21,847 nt of DNA from Gallibacterium faecale (GTDB lineage: Bacteria > Pseudomonadota > Gammaproteobacteria > Enterobacterales > Pasteurellaceae): assembly GCF_027920745.1 (NCBI RefSeq), contig NZ_JAQIBB010000069.1, positions 1 to 21,847 of the forward strand. The letters are read 5' to 3'. The notes under the pieces are model-generated. The model was not told the DNA's origin. It saw nothing but the letters and a program-made list of their open reading frames with translations, and did no database searches. Every line of letters begins with the position of its first letter. Position 1 is the stretch's first letter. Shown here in pieces: positions 15,787 to 21,847 of this stretch. The position numbers and the translations under genes are program-made.

Positions 15787-15832
15787 AAAAAGTTGGTAAT
15801 GATCATTTCTCATAATTCTTACCAACTTTTTT
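15787..15832. terminator. Bidirectional terminator between artM and fabR
   Basis: A 13-base stem, AAAAAGTTGGTAA (15787-15799) with TTACCAACTTTTT (15819-15831). T runs follow in both directions because the stem is flanked by A and T tracts, so it can stop the artPIQM and oxyR-fabR transcripts. The 61 bases between artM and the stem hold nothing recognisable. Confidence 0.88.
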
Positions 15833-15873
15833 ATTTCAACAACATCTATCAGATGTATAATCTATTGAATTTT

Positions 15874-16503
15874 TTATGTTTGAGGATTTGTAGAAGAGTG
15901 ATCTACTAATAAATAAGCACCCTTAGCGATCATACGTAGTTGTAAAATCACGCGATGTTTCAGCGCTTCGCGTTCTTGATTGTTCATATCTAACGCATGA
16001 GAGCCAGCAGTAAAAACAAGTGTCACCATTCCCTCTGCCTGAGCTTTAGCAACATAATCGGGGATGCCTTTATCTTTATTCATAATGTATTCCGCTAATT
16101 CGGCAACAAAGTGGTTAATTTCTCGAGAAGCCGCAGTACGAAACTCTTGTGAAGTCCCAGAGCTTTCTCGGAGTAATAGACGAAAAACATTTGGACGATT
16201 AGCAATAAACTCAAAGAATGTTTCTACTGAAATAACAATAACACTTCCACCATCAGCAATACGTTTACGAGCTTGTCGCATTAATTGACGCAGTATTAAC
16301 CCAGCTTCATCGACCATACTTAACCCAAGTTCATCCATATCACGAAAATGACGATAAAATGAAGTGGGCGCAATACCCGCTTCTCGACTCACTTCACGTA
16401 AACTTAAATTAGAAAAACTTTTTTCGGCACTAAGCTGTTCAAAAGCGGCATCAATTAATGCTCGCCGTGTTTTTTCTTTTTGCTTCGCTCGGATTCCACT
16501 CAT
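15874..16503 (-). CDS. fabR: TetR-family regulator of unsaturated fatty acid synthesis FabR
   Basis: FabR represses fabA/fabB-type genes in response to the balance of saturated and unsaturated acyl chains, so it tunes membrane fluidity. The 209-residue product matches E. coli FabR strongly from the start (RAKQKEKTRRALIDAAFEQL). It has the TetR helix-turn-helix LSLREVSREAGIAPTSFYRHF at 33-53, a ligand domain with RPNVFRLLLRESSGTS, and the C-terminal LQLRMIAKGAY. It starts 5 bases after the oxyR stop and has a weak ribosome site, indicating an oxyR-fabR transcript with coupled translation. In E. coli oxyR and fabR are also neighbours but are separated by sthA. Confidence 0.93.
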   Translation of the reverse strand: MSGIRAKQKEKTRRALIDAAFEQLSAEKSFSNLSLREVSREAGIAPTSFYRHFRDMDELGLSMVDEAGLILRQLMRQARKRIADGGSVIVISVETFFEFIANRPNVFRLLLRESSGTSQEFRTAASREINHFVAELAEYIMNKDKGIPDYVAKAQAEGMVTLVFTAGSHALDMNNQEREALKHRVILQLRMIAKGAYLLVDHSSTNPQT

Positions 16504-16508
16504 GATGA

Positions 16509-17420
16509 TTAATCTTTAGTTGGGGTGACAAGTAATGGCTTAATATTTTTTTCCACTAGTTGAGCGACCCGTTGATAACGGGCGCGTAGTGGTGATCCTG
16601 GACGATAAATTAATCCAATAGAGCGGTATGGGCGAGGATCGATACAAGGAATGTATTTTACCCCTTGTCGAGAACGTTCATTTAATATGGCTAATTCAGG
16701 AATAAAGGTAATACCTGCATTTGCAGCAACCATATTGCGTAGCGTTTCTAAACTCGTCGCCTGATAATGGGTATTTTCTTTTGCACCGGCCACAAAACAG
16801 TAACCTAATGCTTGATCGCGGAAACAGTGACCATCGTCAAGCATTAATAGTTCATAATTTTTTAAACGTTCAAGCGGAATTTCTTTTTCTTTTGCGAGTG
16901 GATGTTTATCCGATACAGCAATTAACATGGCTTCATCATAAATTGGAATTTCCATAAATGCTGAAGTTTCTTTAACTAATGCAACGATAGCACAATCTAG
17001 TTGCCCTTTTTCTAATTGCTCTAATAGTTGATGAGTTTGTGCTTCGTAGAGATAAACTTCTAACTCAGGAAAAGCTTCGCGTAACATAGGAATCATATAA
17101 GGTAAGAGATATGGGCCAATGGTAGGAATCATACCGATATGTAATGGTCCAGTCATATCTTTACCTTGATTACTTGCCATTTCACGGAGTAATTGAACTT
17201 CACGTAGTACATTTCGGGCTTGATCTACTAATAGTAAACCTGATTGAGTAAATAAGACTTTACGGCTGGTTCGCTCTAATAAAATAATCCCTAATTCATC
17301 TTCTAATTTACGGATTTGTCCGCTTAATGTTGGTTGACTAACATGGCAAGCATCTGCGGCTTTACGGAAATGTTTATGGTCAGAAAGTGCAACTAAATAC
17401 TCAAGATCCCGAAGATTCAT
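16509..17420 (-). CDS. oxyR: Peroxide-sensing LysR-type regulator OxyR
   Basis: OxyR activates catalase, peroxiredoxin and related genes when hydrogen peroxide forms its C199-C208 disulphide. The 303-residue product has the LysR helix-turn-helix at about 18-37 (HFRKAADACHVSQPTLSGQI) and a substrate-binding-like domain. Both redox cysteines stand at the E. coli positions: C199 in GHCFRDQ and C208 in GYCFVAGA. AAAGGAG lies before the ATG. It follows the DUF2251-like gene on the same strand with a 68-base gap that may hold its promoter, and precedes fabR by 5 bases. I see no convincing four-part OxyR site in the gap. Confidence 0.96.
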   Translation of the reverse strand: MNLRDLEYLVALSDHKHFRKAADACHVSQPTLSGQIRKLEDELGIILLERTSRKVLFTQSGLLLVDQARNVLREVQLLREMASNQGKDMTGPLHIGMIPTIGPYLLPYMIPMLREAFPELEVYLYEAQTHQLLEQLEKGQLDCAIVALVKETSAFMEIPIYDEAMLIAVSDKHPLAKEKEIPLERLKNYELLMLDDGHCFRDQALGYCFVAGAKENTHYQATSLETLRNMVAANAGITFIPELAILNERSRQGVKYIPCIDPRPYRSIGLIYRPGSPLRARYQRVAQLVEKNIKPLLVTPTKD

Positions 17421-17488
17421 AACGCTTCTCCTTTATAGGTTATGACGATTGAAAATGATATTTTTAATTGGAGAAAACTATATCATAT

Positions 17489-17914
17489 TTATTGTTTAGT
17501 ACAATTATTTTCTGTAGGTAACCACTGTTTTATAAGTTCATCAGTAATCAGTTTATGTGACCATAAACTGGTAATTGCTGGTTGTGGGAATTGATTATGG
17601 TTATAGGCAATCAGTTTTCTAAAATCAAAAGCAGCATGTGGGTAATCATTAATTAATAATAAGGCGAAATAACCATCTTCAGACCAACAAATTTGTAATT
17701 TTCTCGCGGTGTCTTTTTGATCAACGGAAGTGGCATTATAAATATGTAAGCTGTCAACAATTGCTTCATTTTGTTGTGTATCAATGGCGTAAAAATAACC
17801 TGTATCACCATCATCTTCGAATACAACTGCAAGGTGATCGTGTTGACTAGAATGCGTACCGACTTGTTTTGGTTGACTAATAAAAAGCTGATCTTCAAGT
17901 GTTAAATGCAACAT
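17489..17914 (-). CDS. Small DUF2251-like protein of unknown function
   Basis: A 141-residue soluble protein with no signal peptide or membrane helix. The stretch LAVVFEDDGDTGYFYAID (about 28-45) looks to me like the DUF2251 family of small proteobacterial proteins, but this comes from memory and no function is established. Acidic and aromatic residues dominate the core (WSEDGYFALLLINDYPHAAFDFRK, about 77-100). The only cysteines are near 75 and 138. It starts 9 bases after msrC on the same strand, so the two are almost surely cotranscribed, and oxyR follows. The context suggests a part in oxidative stress or methionine repair, but that is guilt by association. Confidence 0.6.
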   Translation of the reverse strand: MLHLTLEDQLFISQPKQVGTHSSQHDHLAVVFEDDGDTGYFYAIDTQQNEAIVDSLHIYNATSVDQKDTARKLQICWSEDGYFALLLINDYPHAAFDFRKLIAYNHNQFPQPAITSLWSHKLITDELIKQWLPTENNCTKQ

Positions 17915-17923
17915 AACTATTCC

Positions 17924-18400
17924 TTATAAGAATGTTGATAAATGATGATTAAGATGCTGAATACAATGTTCTAGAATTTGTTGTTCCTGTTCAGTAAAGC
18001 GCGCGAATTTTGGACTATCAATATCTAATACACTGATAATTTTGTCATTTTGATAAAGTGGTAACACGATTTCAGAATTACTTGCACTATCGCAAGCAAT
18101 ATGTCCATCAAATTGATGAACATTATCAACACGTAATACTTTATTTTGAGCCACAGCTTGACCACAAACGCCCTTACCAACAGGAATACGAGTACAGGCA
18201 ATTTTACCTTGGAATGGTCCTAAAGTAAGTACGTTTTCTGAATTTAGTAGATAAAATCCAACCCAATTAATATCCGTCAAATATTGATTTAACAATGCAG
18301 AAGTGTTGGCTAATACACTAATTAGATTATTATCTCCTTCAATTAATGCTTGCAGGGTTTGAGGTAAGGTATTGATATCATGATCAGTGTAAGAAAACAT
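17924..18400 (-). CDS. msrC: Free methionine-(R)-sulfoxide reductase
   Basis: MsrC (fRMsr, YebR) reduces the R form of free methionine sulfoxide back to methionine in the cytoplasm, using thioredoxin. The 158-residue GAF-domain protein carries the family blocks LTDINWVGFYLL (41-52) and GPFQGKIACTRIPVGKGVCG (61-80). The three cysteines of the catalytic and resolving system are present: C69, C79 and C103 (HIACDSASNSEI). AGGAGA is the ribosome site. It begins 15 bases beyond the U tract of the metQ terminator, so transcription needs either a promoter around that hairpin or read-through from metNIQ. Its product, methionine, is the substrate of the adjacent importer. Confidence 0.94.
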   Translation of the reverse strand: MFSYTDHDINTLPQTLQALIEGDNNLISVLANTSALLNQYLTDINWVGFYLLNSENVLTLGPFQGKIACTRIPVGKGVCGQAVAQNKVLRVDNVHQFDGHIACDSASNSEIVLPLYQNDKIISVLDIDSPKFARFTEQEQQILEHCIQHLNHHLSTFL

Positions 18401-18414
18401 AGTCTCTCCTAAGC

Positions 18415-18444
18415 AAATAAAAGCCGAAAGGAAATCCTTTCGGC
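18415..18444 (-). terminator. Hairpin terminator between metQ and msrC
   Basis: On the minus strand GCCGAAAGG (18444-18436) pairs with CCTTTCGGC (18431-18423) across a 4-base loop and is followed by TTTTATTT. It ends metNIQ, but it lies only 15 bases before the msrC start, so it may also act as a leaky terminator or attenuator for msrC. Confidence 0.85.
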
Positions 18445-18470
18445 CTAGAATAAAATGAAAAATTAAAAAA

Positions 18471-19271
18471 TTACCAGCCCTTCACGACAGAATCTTTAAA
18501 TTCTTCCATTGCTTTTTTATACACTTCTTCTGTGTTATATGCTTTTACAAAATTTTGTACATCTGGATCAGCTTTATTGTCTTCACGAGCAACAATGATA
18601 TTTACATATGGAGAATCTTTATCTTCTACAAAAACAGCATCTTTGCTTGGATATAAACCAGCTTGACCAGCAAATGTATTGTTGATGATAGCGAGATCTA
18701 CTTGACCTAAAGTACGTGGAATTAAGTTAGCATCAAGAGTTTTGATATTCAGATTTTTTGGATTTTCAACAATATCTAATGTAGTTGGTGTTAAACCTGT
18801 ACCTGCTTTTAATTTGATTAAACCTTGAGCTTGTAATAAAAGTAATGCACGACCACCGTTAGTTGGATCGTTTGGAATAGCCACAGTAGCGCCATCTTTT
18901 AATTCGCTGGCTTTTTTGATGGTTTTAGAATAAGCCGCAATTGGGTAAACAAAAGTATTACCAACGATAACTAAGTCAGTCCAACCACGATCTTTCATCT
19001 GAGAATCTAAATAAGGTTTATGTTGGAAAGCATTTGCATCAATAAGTTTGTTTTCTAATGCTGCATTTGGCGTTACATAGTCAGTAAATGGAACTAACTC
19101 AACTTCTAGACCATATTTATCTTTTGCAATTTTTTTTGCTGTTTCAGCAACAGTCATTTCAGGACCAGTTTGGATACCTACTTTAATTTTGCCATCTTTA
19201 GCGAATGCGGATGATGAAAATGCAATTGCAGCAGATAATGCACTAATTGTTAAGATGTTTTTGATTTGCAT
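18471..19271 (-). CDS. metQ: Methionine ABC transporter substrate-binding protein MetQ
   Basis: MetQ (NlpA family) binds methionine in the periplasm and delivers it to MetNI. The 266-residue product aligns with E. coli MetQ through IDANAFQHKPYLDSQMKDRG, VGNTFVYPIAAYSKTIK, VAIPNDPTNGGRALLLL and DSPYVNIIV. Unlike the E. coli protein it has no lipobox: the N-terminus reads as a Sec signal peptide with probable cleavage at SSSAFA/KDG (after residue 24), and the protein has no cysteine at all. It should therefore be a free periplasmic protein unless held by its uncut signal. AAGGAG lies just before the ATG. It is the last gene of metNIQ, 17 bases after metI. Confidence 0.94.
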   Translation of the reverse strand: MQIKNILTISALSAAIAFSSSAFAKDGKIKVGIQTGPEMTVAETAKKIAKDKYGLEVELVPFTDYVTPNAALENKLIDANAFQHKPYLDSQMKDRGWTDLVIVGNTFVYPIAAYSKTIKKASELKDGATVAIPNDPTNGGRALLLLQAQGLIKLKAGTGLTPTTLDIVENPKNLNIKTLDANLIPRTLGQVDLAIINNTFAGQAGLYPSKDAVFVEDKDSPYVNIIVAREDNKADPDVQNFVKAYNTEEVYKKAMEEFKDSVVKGW

Positions 19272-19288
19272 ATAAGAATCTCCTTGGA

Positions 19289-19954
19289 TTATTTATGATT
19301 AAAATGACGGACAAGCTGATCACCAATAGTTTGAATCACTTGTACCATAATAACGAGGATAACAATGGTCGCGATTAAGATTTCAGGCACATAAGTTTGA
19401 TAACCATACTGAATACCAACATAGCCTAAACCGCCGCCACCAACAGTACCAGCCATTGCAGAGTAGTTAACTAATGCGACTAAAGTAATTGTGATTGCAT
19501 TAATAATACTTGGTAATGCTTCTGGTAATAAAAATTTAGTAATAATTTGGAAGTTACTCGCTCCCATAGCACGAGCCGCTTCGGTTAATCCGGATGGAAT
19601 TTCCATTAATGCCCCTTCAACTAAACGAGCAACAAAAGGAATAGCTGAAATAGTTAAAGGAACAATTGCTGCGGTTGTGCCGATAAAAGTACCTAAAATC
19701 AGCATAGTAAATGGAATAATTGCTACCAGTAAAATAACGAATGGTACTGAACGTCCTACATTCACGATAGCACTAAGAATTGTATTAAGACTTTTATTCT
19801 CTTTAATTTGTCCTTTTTTCGTAATAAATAGAACAACACCAAGTGGAATACCAAATAAAGCTGCAAAAAAACCAGAGGCAAACACCATATATAATGTTTC
19901 TAATGTTGCATTGCCAATTAAAGTCCAAACTTGAGGAGTTAACACATCAAACAT
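19289..19954 (-). CDS. metI: Methionine ABC transporter permease MetI
   Basis: MetI forms, as a dimer, the inner-membrane channel of the methionine importer. The 221-residue product has about five hydrophobic helices and the EAA coupling loop (MEIPSGLTEAARAMGASNFQIITKFLLPEA, near 116-145) that docks on MetN. GTVGGGGLGYVGIQYGYQ (near 168-185) is characteristic of MetI. Its start overlaps the end of metN by 8 bases, indicating coupled translation, and metQ follows after 17 bases. Confidence 0.95.
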   Translation of the reverse strand: MFDVLTPQVWTLIGNATLETLYMVFASGFFAALFGIPLGVVLFITKKGQIKENKSLNTILSAIVNVGRSVPFVILLVAIIPFTMLILGTFIGTTAAIVPLTISAIPFVARLVEGALMEIPSGLTEAARAMGASNFQIITKFLLPEALPSIINAITITLVALVNYSAMAGTVGGGGLGYVGIQYGYQTYVPEILIATIVILVIMVQVIQTIGDQLVRHFNHK

Positions 19955-20981
19955 AACCTAATACCTCAACACGCACATTGTGTTCCATTAAATAAATTTT
20001 CGCTTGTGTAATAGCATCTTCATCACCTTCTACTTCTGCAATCACAAAGCCAAATTTAACGCCACCGGCATAATCAATTTGTGAAGTCAAGATACTTAAA
20101 TCAATACCAAATTTCTTCGATGCAAGAGAGAGAAGCGGAGCATCTACAGAACGACCAGTAAATTCAAATTTTATTAGTGGATAAGATTCAGCATTGCGAG
20201 GTGAATCACTAAGTTGTGCTAAATACTCATCAGGTAAATTGATATGGAATGTTGAACGAATAAAATCTTGGGCTAATTGTGTTTTTGGATTTGAGAAAAT
20301 TTCACTGACAGAGCCTTGTTCAACTAAACAACCTTTATCAATAATAGCAACTTGATCGCAGATCTGTTTCACAACATCCATTTCATGAGTAATCAAAAGA
20401 ATGGTAATTCCTAAGTTACGATTAATTTCTTTTAATAGACGCAAAATTGATTGTGTTGTAGCAGGATCTAAAGCACTAGTAGCTTCATCACACAATAATA
20501 CTTTTGGATCACTTGCTAAGGCACGAGCAATCGCAACACGTTGCTTTTGTCCTCCGGATAAATTACTTGGATAAGCATCTTTCTTATCCGCTAAACCGAT
20601 CATATTTAAAAGTGAATTGACTTTTTCGGTAATCTTCTCTTTTGGAGTACCATTTAATTCTAGTGGCAAAGCTATATTACCGAATACTGTTCTACAACTT
20701 AGCAAATTGAAATGTTGGAAAATCATACCAATTTGACGACGAGCTTGCACAAGTTCAGATTGCGATAATTGCATTAAATTTTTGCCATCAACAATAACAT
20801 TACCGCTAGTTGGGCGTTCCAAAAGGTTGACACAACGAATTAGAGTGCTTTTACCAGCACCTGATGCGCCAATTACCCCAACAATTTTTCCTTGTGGAAT
20901 ATGTAAAGAAACATTGTCCAAAGCCGTAAGCTGTCGCCCATTGACTTGGAAAGTTTTATAGATATTTTCTAATTTGATCAT
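19947..20981 (-). CDS. metN: Methionine ABC transporter ATP-binding protein MetN
   Basis: MetN is the ATPase of the methionine importer. The 344-residue product has Walker A GASGAGKST (38-46), Q-loop IFQHFNLL (87-94), signature LSGGQKQR (141-148) and Walker B VLLCDE (161-166). It also has a C-terminal NIL domain (about 266-344), which in E. coli binds cytoplasmic methionine and shuts the transporter down (trans-inhibition). It is the first gene of metNIQ and is preceded by a consensus -35, a good -10 and MetJ-type operators, so both transcription and activity should respond to methionine status. Confidence 0.96.
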   Translation of the reverse strand: MIKLENIYKTFQVNGRQLTALDNVSLHIPQGKIVGVIGASGAGKSTLIRCVNLLERPTSGNVIVDGKNLMQLSQSELVQARRQIGMIFQHFNLLSCRTVFGNIALPLELNGTPKEKITEKVNSLLNMIGLADKKDAYPSNLSGGQKQRVAIARALASDPKVLLCDEATSALDPATTQSILRLLKEINRNLGITILLITHEMDVVKQICDQVAIIDKGCLVEQGSVSEIFSNPKTQLAQDFIRSTFHINLPDEYLAQLSDSPRNAESYPLIKFEFTGRSVDAPLLSLASKKFGIDLSILTSQIDYAGGVKFGFVIAEVEGDEDAITQAKIYLMEHNVRVEVLGYV

Positions 20982-21017
20982 TTTTTACTTAATTAAGTGG
21001 ATAACAGAAAATTACCG

Positions 21018-21049
21018 AGTATTTTAGACGTCTAGATAGCTATGTCAAT
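21018..21049 (-). promoter_or_regulatory. metNIQ promoter with MetJ operators
   Basis: On the minus strand a perfect TTGACA (21048-21043) and TAAAAT (21026-21021) are spaced 16 bases apart. The spacer carries a perfect met box AGACGTCT (21026-21033) next to AGATAGCT (21034-21041, 5 of 8). Weaker 8-base units flank them in register (21018-21025 and 21042-21049). Tandem 8-base met boxes covering the promoter are the known MetJ arrangement, so S-adenosylmethionine-dependent repression is expected. A dyad AAGTTT-TTAT-AAACTT (21050-21065) lies just upstream of the -35. Confidence 0.85.
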
Positions 21050-21116
21050 AAGTTTTTATAAACTTTAGTTATTAATGATTAAATCTTATTTCTTTATTAT
21101 GATCTGAAAAGATGGA

Positions 21117-21147
21117 TTAACATTGAAACAATAAGTTTTGTTATAGT
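21117..21147 (+). promoter_or_regulatory. Candidate gmhB promoter
   Basis: TATAGT at 21142-21147 preceded by TGT (an extended -10), with TTAACA at 21117-21122 as a distant -35 (19-base spacer). It lies 40 bases before the gmhB start. The spacing is not ideal, so this is a candidate only. Confidence 0.35.
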
Positions 21148-21187
21148 AAGTTGGCTATTAAATAGAAGACATAATAAAGAGGAATAA

Positions 21188-21757
21188 ATGAAGAAAGCGA
21201 TTTTTTTAGATCGGGATGGCACACTAAATATTGATCATGGCTATGTTCATACGATTGATCAGTTTCAGTTTATTGAAGGAAGTATTGAAGCTTTAAAAGT
21301 ATTACAAGATATGGGATATGCTTTAGTGTTAGTGACCAATCAATCTGGTATTGCTAGAGGGTATTATACGGAAGAAGAGTTCAATCAATTAACAGAATGG
21401 ATGGACTGGTCTTTAGAAGATAGAGGAGTACATCTGGATGGAATTTATTATTGTCCACACCACCCAGAAGGAATTGGCGAATATCGTCAGGAATGTGACT
21501 GTCGTAAGCCAAAAGCTGGAATGTTGCTAGAGGCAATTAGAGATCTTCATCTTGATCCTAATCAGTCAATAATGGTTGGTGATAAATTAGATGATGTATT
21601 GGCAGGGCAAGCAGCAAATATAAAGCATACAGTTTTAGTAAAAACAGGGAAAGATATTTCTACTGAAATTGCAGCTAAGGCAGATTATGTTATTGATTCT
21701 ATTGCAGAACTTCCAGAGTTGCTTAAAGAGATAAATTTTAAGAAGTTTAAAAAGTAG
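21188..21757 (+). CDS. gmhB: D-glycero-beta-D-manno-heptose 1,7-bisphosphate 7-phosphatase
   Basis: GmhB removes the C7 phosphate of heptose bisphosphate on the route to ADP-heptose, the precursor of the lipooligosaccharide inner core. The 189-residue HAD-family product has the nucleophile motif FLDRDGT (6-12, with D8 and D10), VTNQSGIARG (49-58), a zinc site made of C89, H91, C103 and C105 (YYCPHHP and CDCRKP), and the metal-binding VGDKLDD (130-136). GAGGAA precedes the ATG. metN lies divergently upstream and an rRNA-type promoter follows 29 bases after the stop. The Lys/Phe-rich C-terminus (NFKKFKK) is not part of the catalytic fold. Confidence 0.95.
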   Translation: MKKAIFLDRDGTLNIDHGYVHTIDQFQFIEGSIEALKVLQDMGYALVLVTNQSGIARGYYTEEEFNQLTEWMDWSLEDRGVHLDGIYYCPHHPEGIGEYRQECDCRKPKAGMLLEAIRDLHLDPNQSIMVGDKLDDVLAGQAANIKHTVLVKTGKDISTEIAAKADYVIDSIAELPELLKEINFKKFKK

Positions 21758-21786
21758 TCGATCGATCTTTTTTTGAAAAAAAAAAC

Positions 21787-21814
21787 TTGCACAGGAATTT
21801 GAAATCACTATAAT
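21787..21814 (+). promoter_or_regulatory. Strong rRNA-type promoter at the right edge
   Basis: TTGCAC (21787-21792) and a perfect TATAAT (21809-21814) spaced 16 bases apart, followed by a GC-rich start region GCACCTCC. An A/T tract just upstream (21769-21785) resembles an UP element. This is the look of a bacterial rrn P1 promoter under growth-rate and stringent control. I expect a 16S rRNA leader just outside the window, as I recall H. influenzae having rRNA after gmhB. Confidence 0.75.
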
Positions 21815-21847
21815 GCACCTCCGCAACGACGCTGAAGTGTGAAGTGA

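Noticed and set aside
17421..17488. Possible OxyR site ahead of oxyR (ATAG-N7-CGAT and onward)
   Set aside because: Only the first two of four ATAG/CTAT elements match. The other two fail, so autoregulation cannot be claimed from this sequence.
19491..19934. 147-residue plus-strand open frame opposite metI
   Set aside because: It is the antisense shadow of a conserved permease gene, with Ile/Val-rich composition explained by that gene and no family resemblance.
1..21847. CRISPR array, tRNA, prophage, toxin-antitoxin or defence system
   Set aside because: No regularly spaced repeats, cloverleaf-like sequences, phage genes or small paired genes were seen. Apart from the IS, the content is ordinary metabolic, transport and regulatory core.

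Overview
The window looks like core chromosome of a member of the Pasteurellaceae. Nearly every protein reads as a close relative of its Haemophilus influenzae or E. coli counterpart, the DNA is AT-rich, and several gene pairings are ones I associate with this family (pepB-ndk, purH-purD-glyA, artPIQM, metNIQ next to gmhB ahead of what looks like an rRNA promoter). By eye I found no exact copy of either Pasteurellaceae uptake-signal core (AAGTGCGGT or ACAAGCGGT). That would suit a genus poor in these signals, such as Gallibacterium, but the genus is only an inference.

Layout. 1-87: tail of an unidentified gene. 142-2557 (minus): argS and then priC, separated by a terminator. 2656-3722 (plus): yecM and a SlyB/Pcp-type lipoprotein. 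3792-5522 (plus): pepB-ndk, ending in a terminator shared with the convergent zapG (minus). 6148-9904 (plus): a PurR-type operator, purH, purD and an MFS transporter gene cut short by an insertion sequence. 9841-11263: an apparently intact IS3-family (IS150-like) element with orfA, orfB and a frameshift site. 11390-12643: glyA with a strong terminator. 12826-15725: tandem ArgR-type boxes and the arginine importer operon artPIQM. 15874-20981 (minus): in transcription order metN, metI, metQ, terminator, msrC, a DUF2251-like gene, oxyR, fabR. 21188-21757 (plus): gmhB. The window ends in a strong rRNA-type promoter at 21787-21814.

How the genes work together. The PurR site controls late purine synthesis (purH, purD). 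glyA, which supplies one-carbon units, lies just beyond the insertion. ArgR-like and MetJ-like sites sit in front of the arginine and methionine importers respectively, so three amino-acid/nucleotide repressor circuits are visible directly in the DNA. The minus-strand run from metN to fabR places methionine uptake, repair of oxidised free methionine, the peroxide sensor OxyR and the unsaturated fatty acid regulator FabR in one direction, with a small uncharacterised protein in the middle.

No gene-free stretch exceeds 300 bases. The longest are 12644-12894 (glyA terminator, very AT-rich DNA, ArgR boxes), 5996-6222 (zapG/purH control region) and 20982-21187 (metN/gmhB control region). I found no tRNA, CRISPR array, phage or defence system, and no clearly novel system. 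The points most worth a second look are the IS-truncated transporter, the MetQ protein without a lipobox cysteine, and the DUF2251-like gene set between msrC and oxyR.
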